Source of the DNA: Stakelama marina | Lineage (GTDB): Bacteria > Pseudomonadota > Alphaproteobacteria > Sphingomonadales > Sphingomonadaceae | Direction: 5' to 3' | Assembly (NCBI RefSeq): GCF_018122655.1 | Contig: NZ_JAGRQC010000001.1 | Coordinates: 682,001 to 746,000, forward strand | DNA: 64,000 nucleotides | Part shown: one piece after another, positions 24,470-32,670 of the stretch | Layout: the number at the start of each line of letters is the position of its first letter | Position numbering within the stretch: the first letter of the stretch is position 1 | Program-made: the position numbers and the translations under genes | Notes under the pieces: generated by a model | Told to the model about the DNA's origin: nothing | Database searches by the model: none | The model's input: the letters and a program-made list of their open reading frames with translations, nothing else

Positions 24470-25698
24470 CCGGTGGGGACGGGGATGCCCTGCATCCTCG
24501 TCATTACGGAGGGAGAGAGGGCGTCGAGCGACGACATGCCGAGCTGACCAAGCTCGTTCATCATCTGCGATTGCAACAGCTCCAGCGCGCGTTCGACGCC
24601 GTCGGCGCCGCCTGCGCACAAGCCGTAGAGCGTGGCGCGTCCGGTAAGCACGGCATCTGCGCCCAGCGCCAGCGCCTTCAGGATATCGGTGCCGTGCCGA
24701 ATACCGCCGGACATGTATAGCGCCTTTTCGTCGCCGACGATTTCGCGCGCGCGCGGCAGGATGTCGAGCGCGGAGGCAGCCCAGTCCATCTGCCTGCCGC
24801 CATGGCTGCCGAGGATGATGCCATCGACACCGCTATCCATCGCCCGCGCCACATCTTCGAGATTGAGCAGTCCCTTGACGAAGAAGGGCTTGTCCCAGCG
24901 AGCGCGGATCTTCGCCACATCGTCCCAAGAAAGCGTCTTGGGCATTTGCTGGCGAATCCAGAAGGCGCTGTCGAAAAAGCCGCGGTGCTGCTTGGGGACG
25001 AAATCGATCACGTTCGCGAATTCGGGCATCCCGTGCGACAGGGTGCTGGCGGCCCAGCGCGGATGCCGCGCTGCATCGAGCATCGTCGGAATCGTCGGTC
25101 GTGACTGGTTGGTGCGCGTGCGTGCATCCCATTCGCGGTCGCCGAAGATCTGGGAATTGGTGGTCAGCACCAGCGCCTCGCAGCCTGCGGCATCGGCGCG
25201 GCGGAGCAGTTCCTGCCAGATTTCGTCGCCGCCGAAGATATATAGCTGCCACCAATGCCGCAGCCCTTCGACCTCTGCGACGCGCTCCATCGGATCGTTC
25301 GACATGGTGCTCTGCACGAAGGGAACGCCGGCTCTGGCCGCTCCCTCGGCAAGCGCGGTGTCGGCATGGCGCATGAACAGCCCGTTGAGGCCGGTTGGCG
25401 CGACGATGACCGGCAGCGCGGCCTCGCGCCCAAGAATGTCGCATTTGGTGCTGCGATCCGATTCATCGACCAAGGTATGGGGAAGGAAGCGCCATTCGGC
25501 GAACGCTTCGCGCTCACGATAGAGCGTGGCCTCCTCGCCCGAGCCGCCCTCGAGATATTCGAGGACGAAGCGCGGCATCAGTTTGTGGGTGCGTGCGCGA
25601 AGATCGGCGACCGCCTTGGCGCGTTGGAGGTTGCGACCGGTATAATAGCTGCGCCGCGGCGAGCCATCCATTTGCGCGGTACTGTGCTTGGCGGGCAT
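24466..25698 (-). CDS. FMN-dependent alpha-hydroxy-acid dehydrogenase/oxidase (lactate/mandelate type)
   Basis: 410 residues. The TIM-barrel FMN enzyme is recognised by ALPVIVAPTGLNGLFMRHADTALAEGAARAGVPFVQSTMS, WWQLYIFGGDE, PFFVKGLLNLEDVARAMDSGVDGIILGSHGGRQMDW (active-site His299) and ALGADAVLTGRATLYGLCAGG. It oxidises a 2-hydroxy acid to the 2-oxo acid. Because it can make pyruvate from lactate, it could feed the neighbouring pyruvate-oxidase-like enzyme (inference). Start 25698 follows AGAGG. Its own EcfG-type promoter lies 38 bases upstream. Confidence 0.9.
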   Translation of the reverse strand: MPAKHSTAQMDGSPRRSYYTGRNLQRAKAVADLRARTHKLMPRFVLEYLEGGSGEEATLYREREAFAEWRFLPHTLVDESDRSTKCDILGREAALPVIVAPTGLNGLFMRHADTALAEGAARAGVPFVQSTMSNDPMERVAEVEGLRHWWQLYIFGGDEIWQELLRRADAAGCEALVLTTNSQIFGDREWDARTRTNQSRPTIPTMLDAARHPRWAASTLSHGMPEFANVIDFVPKQHRGFFDSAFWIRQQMPKTLSWDDVAKIRARWDKPFFVKGLLNLEDVARAMDSGVDGIILGSHGGRQMDWAASALDILPRAREIVGDEKALYMSGGIRHGTDILKALALGADAVLTGRATLYGLCAGGADGVERALELLQSQMMNELGQLGMSSLDALSPSVMTRMQGIPVPTG

Positions 25699-25736
25699 TG
25701 AGGCCTCTCATTTTTGCAGCCGCCCCGCTTTGCGGG

Positions 25737-25762
25737 AACGGGCAAAATGCCGCGCATGTTCC
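25737..25762 (-). promoter_or_regulatory. EcfG-type promoter for the FMN dehydrogenase gene
   Basis: On the minus strand: GGAAC (25762-25758), 17 bases, CGTT (25740-25737), an exact consensus match. The -10 lies 38 bases before ATG 25698. It starts immediately after the terminator of the upstream lipoprotein gene, so it serves only the dehydrogenase. Confidence 0.75.
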
Positions 25763-25769
25763 GCCCAAC

Positions 25770-25799
25770 AAAAAAGGGCGCCCCGAAGGACGCCCTTTT
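25770..25799 (-). terminator. Rho-independent terminator of the small lipoprotein gene
   Basis: Read leftward: AAAAGGGCG, loop TCCTTCGGGG with inner CC/GG pairs, CGCCCTTTTTT. Nine pairs and a six-T run on the minus strand. It closes the lipoprotein transcript that ends at 25842. Confidence 0.85.
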
Positions 25800-25841
25800 C
25801 CGAACTATCGAGCGCAGGCAGATCGCCCGCGCGCCAACCGA

Positions 25842-26078
25842 TTACTCGGCGTCTTCGATGTTGTCGGCGGCCGCTTCCGCGTTGTCCGCCATGTTTTCCA
25901 TCATCATCTCGTTCGCGTCGGTGGTCGCGTTGTCCGCCATCGCGTCGTAGTTGTCAGCGGTCATTTCGAGGTTCGCGGCCATGTTCTCGGCGGCGGCGTT
26001 GTCCGCATTCTCAGGCGAGCTGCAGGCGGCCAGGGTCATCAGGCCGGCGGCAGCAGCGACGAAAACGATCTTCTTCAT
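25842..26078 (-). CDS. Small Asn/Ala/Met-rich lipoprotein
   Basis: 78 residues. The signal ends in lipobox LAAC (Cys19), followed by SSPEN. The mature part is a low-complexity acidic helix built of NMAAN, ADNYDAMADN, ENMADN and AADNIEDAE-like units, with no aromatic core apart from one Tyr, so it is probably a coiled coil or a free amphipathic helix at the outer membrane. GGGAGC precedes ATG 26078. It has its own terminator, so it is a single-gene unit. Similar short lipoproteins are common in sphingomonads; one could act like Lpp, but the sequence lacks the C-terminal Lys. Function unknown. Confidence 0.75.
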   Translation of the reverse strand: MKKIVFVAAAAGLMTLAACSSPENADNAAAENMAANLEMTADNYDAMADNATTDANEMMMENMADNAEAAADNIEDAE

Positions 26079-26207
26079 TCAGTTGCTCCCAAATAATCTG
26101 TTTCGCGCCCGACCCGAACGCCGTCGCGAAGCGCCCCAAATAGCGTGCGCAGCAACAGCGTCAAATGGAAATTCATCGGACAGCAAGGTCGCGAAGCGCT
26201 ATTTACC

Positions 26208-27620
26208 CTATTTCCGGGGGGTGACCGGCCCGATCTTTTCCGGTGCGTCGGCGACGATTGCCAGCATTGCGGTCCAGGCAGCCACATTCTGACGCATCTG
26301 TTCGGGATCGACTCGGTCGAGAACGTCTTCGGGCGTGTGGTGCCAGTCGAAATAACGAAGCCCCGACTGGTTGAGGTCGATCGCCGCCACGCCCTTGCGC
26401 ATGATCGGGCCGACATCGGCGCCGTCGCCGCCAACGCCTTCGCCGCGGGTGATGCCGAGCGGTGCGAGCGCGCGTTGCAGGCGGTCGGCTATCGCCGAAG
26501 CATTGTCCGGAAGGTTGGTTTCGAACCGCCAGATGCGATCCGCGCCGAAATCCGATTCCGCCGCCGCGACGTGATGATCGTCGCCATGCGCTTCGGCATA
26601 GGCTTTTCCGCCGAACACGCCGACTTCCTCCGCGCCGAACCAGACGAGCCGGATCGTCCGGCGGGCTCCGCCCGCATCCATGATGCGCTTTGCCGCGGCG
26701 GTGGTGATCGCAACGCCCGATGCGTCGTCGATCGCGCCTGTGCCGAGGTCCCAGCTATCGAGATGCCCGCCGATCAGCACGATGCCGGCGTCGGGATCGT
26801 GTCCGGGCACTTCCGCGACGACATTGCCGGACTGGTGAATGCCGGTCTGCCGCGGCGTGAGGAGCAGATGAAGCCTTACCGGCTCGCCGCGTGCGACGAT
26901 GCGTTCCAGGTTGTCGGCGTCCTCGGTCGAAAGCGCAGCTGCCGGGATCGGCGTCACGCCGTCGCCAAAACGGGTCGCACCGGCGTGCGGCGCACGGCTG
27001 TGGTCGGTGCCGATCGAGCGGATGACAATCGCCGCTGCGCCTTTGCGCGCGGCGATATCGGGACCGGTGAAACGCGCCCTGCCGAACTGGCCGTAACCGC
27101 TGCCGTCCGGGGTGGGCTGCATCTGGTTCGATACGAAGGCGATCTTGCCTTTCAGGCTGTCTGCGGGCGCGTTGACGAGATCGCCGTAGGTCGGGAAATA
27201 AACGACCTCGGCCGTCAGCCCTTGCGCGGGCGTCGCGCCCGAATTGCCGAGCGCGGTCAGGCGGAGCGGCTGGCGGTACGGGGCCACGACTTCCGCCGTT
27301 TCCTCGCCACGCACCCAGACCGGCATGTCGAACGGTTCGATATGGACGTTTGCGAAGCCCAGCGACTTGAGCTTTGCGACCGCCCAATCGCGCGCCCGGG
27401 CTTCGGCTTCGGTACCGGCGAGGCGCGGTCCGACCTCCGACGTCAGCCCTTCGGTGATCGAATATGCGAGATCGTCCTTCAGCGCGGCGTCACGCAATTC
27501 GGTCACCTTGTCGGGCAGCGAAACGGTGTAGCCGGCGGGAACATCCTCCTGGGCGAAGGCGGGGGCGGAGCTGAGGGCGAGGGCGGCGACGCTCGCCGCG
27601 AAGGTGGCAAGATGGATCAT
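26208..27620 (-). CDS. Secreted M28-family zinc aminopeptidase
   Basis: 470 residues. The signal peptide (about 1-23, ends PAFA-Q) precedes a prodomain and a PA-like insert (residues about 135-260). The M28 core is VLIGGHLDSWDLGTGAIDDASGVA (His286, Asp298), WFGAEEVGVFG (Glu331/Glu332) and HHTPEDVLDRVDPEQ near the end. The metal set is complete. It removes N-terminal amino acids from peptides in the periplasm or outside. It diverges from ettA across about 100 bases. It is one of several exported peptidases in this region. Confidence 0.92.
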   Translation of the reverse strand: MIHLATFAASVAALALSSAPAFAQEDVPAGYTVSLPDKVTELRDAALKDDLAYSITEGLTSEVGPRLAGTEAEARARDWAVAKLKSLGFANVHIEPFDMPVWVRGEETAEVVAPYRQPLRLTALGNSGATPAQGLTAEVVYFPTYGDLVNAPADSLKGKIAFVSNQMQPTPDGSGYGQFGRARFTGPDIAARKGAAAIVIRSIGTDHSRAPHAGATRFGDGVTPIPAAALSTEDADNLERIVARGEPVRLHLLLTPRQTGIHQSGNVVAEVPGHDPDAGIVLIGGHLDSWDLGTGAIDDASGVAITTAAAKRIMDAGGARRTIRLVWFGAEEVGVFGGKAYAEAHGDDHHVAAAESDFGADRIWRFETNLPDNASAIADRLQRALAPLGITRGEGVGGDGADVGPIMRKGVAAIDLNQSGLRYFDWHHTPEDVLDRVDPEQMRQNVAAWTAMLAIVADAPEKIGPVTPRK

Positions 27621-27723
27621 CGGCCTTGCCTAATCGCCGGCTGGCGGTTTGCCAACGGCGCATCGCGTCGCTATGTGCGCGCGCATATCCCGCAATCGAC
27701 ATGCTGTACGGAGTTTCCCGGCA

Positions 27724-29403
27724 ATGGCCGCTCAATACGCCTTCGTGATGAAGGACATGACCAAGACGTTCCCCGGCGCGCAGAAGCCTGTGCTGTCGAA
27801 CATCAACCTGCAATTCTATCAGGGCGCGAAGATCGGTATCGTCGGCCCCAACGGCGCCGGTAAATCGACGCTGATGAAGATCATGGCCGGCATCGACACC
27901 GATTTTTCGGGCGAGGCATGGCCGGGCGAGAACATCACCGTCGGCTATCTGGCGCAGGAACCGCAGCTCGATCCGAACAAGACCGTTCTCGAAAACGTCA
28001 AGGACGGTGCACGCGAAACCGCCGACATGGTCGAGCGCTTCAACGCCATCTCCGCCGAAATGGGCGATCCCAAGGACGACACCGATTTCGACGCGCTGAT
28101 GGAGGAAATGGGCGTCCTTCAGGAAAAGATCGACGCGGTCGATGGCTGGACGCTCGACAACCAGCTCGAGATCGCGATGGAGGCGTTGCGCTGTCCGCCG
28201 CCGGAGGCGTCGGTCGAAAATCTGTCGGGTGGTGAGAAGCGCCGCGTGGCGCTGACGCGGCTGCTGATCCAGAAGCCGTCGATCCTGCTGCTCGACGAGC
28301 CGACCAACCATCTCGACGCCGAAAGCGTGCTGTGGCTTGAAAACCACCTTGCCGAATATGCCGGCGCGGTGCTGATGATTACCCACGACCGCTATTTCCT
28401 CGACAATGTCGTGGGCTGGATCCTCGAGCTCGATCGCGGAAAATACTTCCCCTACGAAGGCAACTACTCGACCTATCTCGAGAAGAAGGCCAAGCGCATG
28501 GAGCAGGAAGAGCGCGAGGAAAGCGGTCGGCAAAAGGCGCTTTCACGCGAACTCGAATGGATCCGGCAGACGCCGTCCGCGCGCCAGACCAAGTCCAAGG
28601 CGCGTATCCGCAAGTTCGAAGCGCTGCAGGACGCACAGGGCGACCGCAAGCCCGGCAAGGCGCAGATCGTCATCCAGGTACCGGAGCGCCTGGGCGGCAA
28701 GGTGATCGAGGCCAACAACATCTCGAAGGCTTATGGCGACAAGCTGTTGTTCGAGGATCTGTCCTTCACGCTGCCGCCGGGCGGCATTGTGGGCGTGATC
28801 GGCCCGAACGGCGCGGGTAAATCGACGCTGTTCAAGATCATCACCGGACAGGAAGAACCCGATTCGGGTTCGATCGACATCGGCGACACCGTTCGTCTGG
28901 GCTATGTCGACCAGAGCCGCGACGACCTCGATCCGACGAACAATGTCTGGGAGGAAATCTCCGACAAGCTCGATTATATGAAGGTCAACGGCCACGACAT
29001 GTCGACGCGTGCCTATGTCGGCGCGTTCAACTTCAAGGGCCAGGACCAGCAGAAGAACGTCGGCAAGCTGTCGGGCGGTGAGCGCAACCGCGTTCACATG
29101 GCGAAGATGCTGAAGCAGGGCGGCAACGTCCTGCTGCTCGACGAGCCGACCAACGACCTCGACGTCGAAACGCTGGGCGCGCTGGAAGAGGCGATCGAGA
29201 ATTTCGCCGGTTGCGCCGTGGTCATCAGCCACGACCGCTTCTTCCTCGACCGTCTGGCGACGCACATCCTCGCGTTCGAGGGCGACAGCCATGTCGAGTG
29301 GTTCGAAGGAAATTTCGAATCCTATGAAGAAGACAAGCGCCGCCGGCTGGGCGACGCCGCCGACCGTCCGACGCGGCTTCAGTACAAGAAGCTGACGCGT
29401 TGA
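27724..29403 (+). CDS. ettA: Energy-dependent translational throttle protein EttA (ABC-F)
   Basis: 559 residues. Two ABC domains without membrane segments: Walker A GPNGAGKST at 41-49 and again near 360; signatures LSGGEKRRVAL near 167 and LSGGERNRVHM near 449; LLLDEPTNHLDAES and LLLDEPTNDLDVET. The charged linker (about 245-320) is the P-site tRNA interaction region of ABC-F proteins, and the first domain contains the EttA-type arm (ETADMVERFNAISAE). EttA binds the ribosomal E site and gates elongation according to ADP/ATP. ATG 27724 fits the family N-terminus AAQYAFVMKDMTKTFP; upstream codons are not conserved. Confidence 0.96.
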   Translation: MAAQYAFVMKDMTKTFPGAQKPVLSNINLQFYQGAKIGIVGPNGAGKSTLMKIMAGIDTDFSGEAWPGENITVGYLAQEPQLDPNKTVLENVKDGARETADMVERFNAISAEMGDPKDDTDFDALMEEMGVLQEKIDAVDGWTLDNQLEIAMEALRCPPPEASVENLSGGEKRRVALTRLLIQKPSILLLDEPTNHLDAESVLWLENHLAEYAGAVLMITHDRYFLDNVVGWILELDRGKYFPYEGNYSTYLEKKAKRMEQEEREESGRQKALSRELEWIRQTPSARQTKSKARIRKFEALQDAQGDRKPGKAQIVIQVPERLGGKVIEANNISKAYGDKLLFEDLSFTLPPGGIVGVIGPNGAGKSTLFKIITGQEEPDSGSIDIGDTVRLGYVDQSRDDLDPTNNVWEEISDKLDYMKVNGHDMSTRAYVGAFNFKGQDQQKNVGKLSGGERNRVHMAKMLKQGGNVLLLDEPTNDLDVETLGALEEAIENFAGCAVVISHDRFFLDRLATHILAFEGDSHVEWFEGNFESYEEDKRRRLGDAADRPTRLQYKKLTR

Positions 29404-29414
29404 TGTTTAGCTAA

Positions 29415-30947
29415 TTAGGATTCGCAGCTCCCCGGATGCGCATGCTTTAGCATTGCCTCGATATAGGCTTTATGGCTCGGCATATTGGCGACCGCCCGTT
29501 GGATATCGGATCGGATTGCATCCAAACCGTTTGCGAGACTGTCCCCGGGAATACAGTCTGTAAACGGATCGTGGGTTTCGCCGTGCAGTCCTTGACCTTC
29601 CATCACGGCTGTCCAGCTTACCGGACCGAATAGATCATCGTCGCTTTTGAATGTCCGCCCGTAACCGCGATAAAGATCGATCCGTTCGCGGAGCGTTTCG
29701 GGGATTTTCTCCGTTCGTCGATCTTGCCAGAATTTCTCTGTTCGAGCGTTGGTATGATAGTGGAGGACGATGAAGTCTCGAACGCGTTCAAATTCCGACG
29801 CGACGCTTCGATTATAGAAATCGATATCAGCCTGCCTGAAATCCTTTGTGGGCATCAGGTTCAGAAGTCGCTCAAGGCCAGTCTGCAGGAGGTGTATGCT
29901 GGTTGACTCAAGGGGCTCGATAAATCCCGCGGAGAGACCGATAGCCACTACATTGCGTTTCCATGCCGTGTTTCGACGGCCGGTTCTGAAACGGATGAGG
30001 CGGGGAGAGGCCGTCGCCTTTGTCGAAAGATTGGCCATGAGCTCCGTCTGCGCTGCTTCCTCGTCGATGTAGCTGCTGCAATATACATAACCATTGCTAG
30101 TGCGATCCTGCAGGGGAATGCGCCACTGCCAACCCGCCGTTCCTGCTTTCGCGCGCGTAAAGGGGGGAAGATCAGGCAATGGCTCCGATTGGACAACAAC
30201 CGCCCGGTCGCATGGAAGAAATCGGGACCAGTCGATGAATCCTACGTCCATTGCTCCGCCGATGAGCAATGCCCGAAATCCAGTACAGTCGATGAAGAGA
30301 TCGCCATGCAGTTTGCTGCCGTTTTCCAGAGCGATTGAGGCTACAGAGCCATCCTCCATGCGGTGACCAACGACTTTGCTATCGTGCCGCGTCACGCCGC
30401 GTCTTTCTGCTATTTCTGCGAGATAGGCCGCGTAGAGCGTTGCATCAAAGTGGAGAGCGTAACTCGTGAATCCCCTCTGGCCGGACGGCGAGGGTGACTT
30501 GTGATCAAACTTGCGGGCCGCTGCGGCGACGGCGTTCAGCGAATATTCTTCCAGATTTCCCGCGCGCCGGCCGCCGACAGCGCTTCGAAAGCGTCGCCAA
30601 TAGTGTGGGAACGCTATGGGGCCGACAATCCGACCATATGAACCGAAAGGGTGGAAGTAGCGTTCTCCGGACTTCGCCCATCCATCAAACTCTATTCCGA
30701 GTTTGTAGGTTCCCTTCGTTCGACGAATTAATTCCGGCTCGTCTATGCCTAGCATCTGGTTTATTTTGAGAATCGAAGGGATAGTCGCTTCGCCGACGCC
30801 GACAGTTGGGATGGCAGAAGATTCAACGAGATGTATTTCGCAATATTCGCGGGGGAACCAGCGCGATAAAACAGCGGCGGACATCCAGCCCGCGGTTCCG
30901 CCGCCGACGATGACGATGTTCCGAATGGCATTGCCCTCAGACTGCAT
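29415..30947 (-). CDS. Flavin-dependent tryptophan-halogenase family protein
   Basis: 510 residues, close to PrnA/RebH length. GGGTAG at 15-20 binds FAD; VGVGEATIP follows at 49-57; Lys82 in GTYKLGIEF aligns with the chloramine-forming lysine; the WxWxIP motif is WQWRIP at 273-278, and Glu344 in GFIEPLESTS aligns with the second catalytic residue. The protein should thus be able to form hypohalous acid and halogenate an aromatic substrate. No flavin reductase, biosynthetic partner or TonB receptor is adjacent, unlike many sphingomonad/Caulobacter copies that lie beside TonB-dependent transporters. The DNA is visibly less GC-rich than its neighbours. Confidence 0.9.
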   Translation of the reverse strand: MQSEGNAIRNIVIVGGGTAGWMSAAVLSRWFPREYCEIHLVESSAIPTVGVGEATIPSILKINQMLGIDEPELIRRTKGTYKLGIEFDGWAKSGERYFHPFGSYGRIVGPIAFPHYWRRFRSAVGGRRAGNLEEYSLNAVAAAARKFDHKSPSPSGQRGFTSYALHFDATLYAAYLAEIAERRGVTRHDSKVVGHRMEDGSVASIALENGSKLHGDLFIDCTGFRALLIGGAMDVGFIDWSRFLPCDRAVVVQSEPLPDLPPFTRAKAGTAGWQWRIPLQDRTSNGYVYCSSYIDEEAAQTELMANLSTKATASPRLIRFRTGRRNTAWKRNVVAIGLSAGFIEPLESTSIHLLQTGLERLLNLMPTKDFRQADIDFYNRSVASEFERVRDFIVLHYHTNARTEKFWQDRRTEKIPETLRERIDLYRGYGRTFKSDDDLFGPVSWTAVMEGQGLHGETHDPFTDCIPGDSLANGLDAIRSDIQRAVANMPSHKAYIEAMLKHAHPGSCES

Positions 30948-31109
30948 TCATTCCCCCTAATCGGCCCAAGGCCTTTCTTGCTAATGCTGGGGAGGGGTGC
31001 AAGTCCTGGCATGCGAAGATCGTCATTGCGAAAGTTTGAAACGCGACGATACGGCAAGGCTTGAGGCGATTGCCGGGCGGCGGCGCAGGCGCGCGCCGCC
31101 CGGTTCGCG

Positions 31110-32588
31110 TTACCGGGTTACGATCTTCACTTTCTGACCCGCCTGTAGCGTTGCATTGGCAGACATGCCGTTGAGCGCGAGGAAGCGGTCGAGCTTGTGG
31201 TCGGTGAACGCCATGCGCGCGGCGAGCGATGCGGGGGTATCGCCCGACTGCACCGTTACGACGCGGACATATTTCGGCTTGATCGCGGCTGCCTGCTGCG
31301 CCGAAAGCCGGCGGAACGACTGCACCATGCTGCCGGCCGCGCCCAGGCCCTGACCCGCCGGGGTCAGCACGACGAAATGATATGCCTGGTTCGCCGATGT
31401 TTCATAAGCGAACACCGTCACATCGACCTGGCCGGACTGCGTGTTGGCGCGGGTCTGTGCATAGGCTGCCGGGATGCCGTTGATCGTCGTGCGCTGTACA
31501 GGCGCCGATGTGCCCGAGCTGACGCCGAGATCCTGCAAGACCTTGCCGACATAATTCTGCAGGTTTCCCGAATAGGCTGCGGTGCTGAACATCGCTTGGG
31601 TGTTCGGCCCCTTGATGGTCACCGCCTGTGCGCTGTTCGACATCGTGAAACCCTGCGGCACCGTAAAGGCGATGCGCAGCTTCGGATGCAGGAAATCGCG
31701 ACCGTCGATGATTCCGTTGTCGGGATTGTCGCCGTACAGCATCCCGTCGATTGCCGAGAGGTAGGCGTCTCTGTCGCGGGGCAGGGTGGTTCCGCCGATC
31801 TGCTGCGCTTCGGTGAGGGCGGCGCGAACGCGGTCTGCCGAATCGGGGTGCGTGCTGGCCCATTCAGGGACCGACCGGGTGTTGCCGCTCAATTGCTGAT
31901 CGAGCGCGTCCTGCCGCGCGAGATCGTCGAGCACCGAGGCTAGCGCGCCGGTGTCATAGCCCGCACTCTTGAGATATTTGACGCCGAGATTGTCGGCCTG
32001 CGCCTCCTGGCTGCGTGAATAGCCGAGCGTTGCCAGTTGCGCGCCGGTGCCGATGCCCTGACCGAGATACTGGCCAAGGCGCGAATTGCCGGTGACGGCA
32101 CCCACCAGCACCTGACCAAGCGCTCCGAGGACGCTGTTGGTCTGCGACGCCGTCTGGCGCTTCTGGCTGTGTCGCGCGGCGACGTGGGCGACCTCATGCC
32201 CCAGCACGCCGGCCAGCTCCGCCTCGTCGTTCATCAGCGCCATCAGCCCGCGGGTGACATAGACATAGCCGCCGGGGGTGGCGAAGGCGTTGTTCACCGG
32301 CGTATCGAGCACGGTGACGGTGAAGCTGCCGGGATCGGATGAGAGTCCCGACTGAACCGCGATGCGCTGGCCGACGCGCCGCGCCATCGCATCGACCCGG
32401 GCGTTCTGATAAACGCCGCCATATTCGCTGACGATCTGGTCGCGCGCCTGCGTGCCCTGTTGCCGCTCCGAGGCGCTGATCGGTGCTGCCTGACCGGCAG
32501 TTACGGGTGGTGCGCTTCCCAGTCCCGCCGCGCAGCCCGCAAGCGCGAACGGGGCGGCACAGATCAACAACCGACTTCGGATACTCAT
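31110..32588 (-). CDS. M48-family zinc metalloprotease lipoprotein with C-terminal LysM domain
   Basis: 492 residues. The signal ends in lipobox LAGC (Cys19). The catalytic motif HEVAH is at 131-135 with the third ligand Glu195 in SRSQEAQADNLG, and the BepA/LoiP-like loop ALGQVLVGAVTGNSRLGQYLGQG lies between. A beta-rich middle domain follows (about 300-430), and the last 50 residues (VRVVTVQSGDTPASLAARM to AGQKVKIVTR) form a LysM peptidoglycan-binding module. It probably acts in outer-membrane protein quality control in the periplasm, as BepA does. The LysM fusion is typical of alphaproteobacteria. Confidence 0.92.
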   Translation of the reverse strand: MSIRSRLLICAAPFALAGCAAGLGSAPPVTAGQAAPISASERQQGTQARDQIVSEYGGVYQNARVDAMARRVGQRIAVQSGLSSDPGSFTVTVLDTPVNNAFATPGGYVYVTRGLMALMNDEAELAGVLGHEVAHVAARHSQKRQTASQTNSVLGALGQVLVGAVTGNSRLGQYLGQGIGTGAQLATLGYSRSQEAQADNLGVKYLKSAGYDTGALASVLDDLARQDALDQQLSGNTRSVPEWASTHPDSADRVRAALTEAQQIGGTTLPRDRDAYLSAIDGMLYGDNPDNGIIDGRDFLHPKLRIAFTVPQGFTMSNSAQAVTIKGPNTQAMFSTAAYSGNLQNYVGKVLQDLGVSSGTSAPVQRTTINGIPAAYAQTRANTQSGQVDVTVFAYETSANQAYHFVVLTPAGQGLGAAGSMVQSFRRLSAQQAAAIKPKYVRVVTVQSGDTPASLAARMAFTDHKLDRFLALNGMSANATLQAGQKVKIVTR

Positions 32589-32670
32589 TCACTCTCTCCC
32601 TGTCATGCAGGGAGGGGAAAGCCGCGCGCGCGAAATCGTTCCGTTTGGGTGACGATCCTGTGCGCGTTCG

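Noticed and set aside
24008..24619. A 203-codon frame on the minus strand across the TPP/ASRT gap
   Set aside because: It covers the promoter region and ASRT in antisense; the ASRT protein on the plus strand matches a known family along its whole length.
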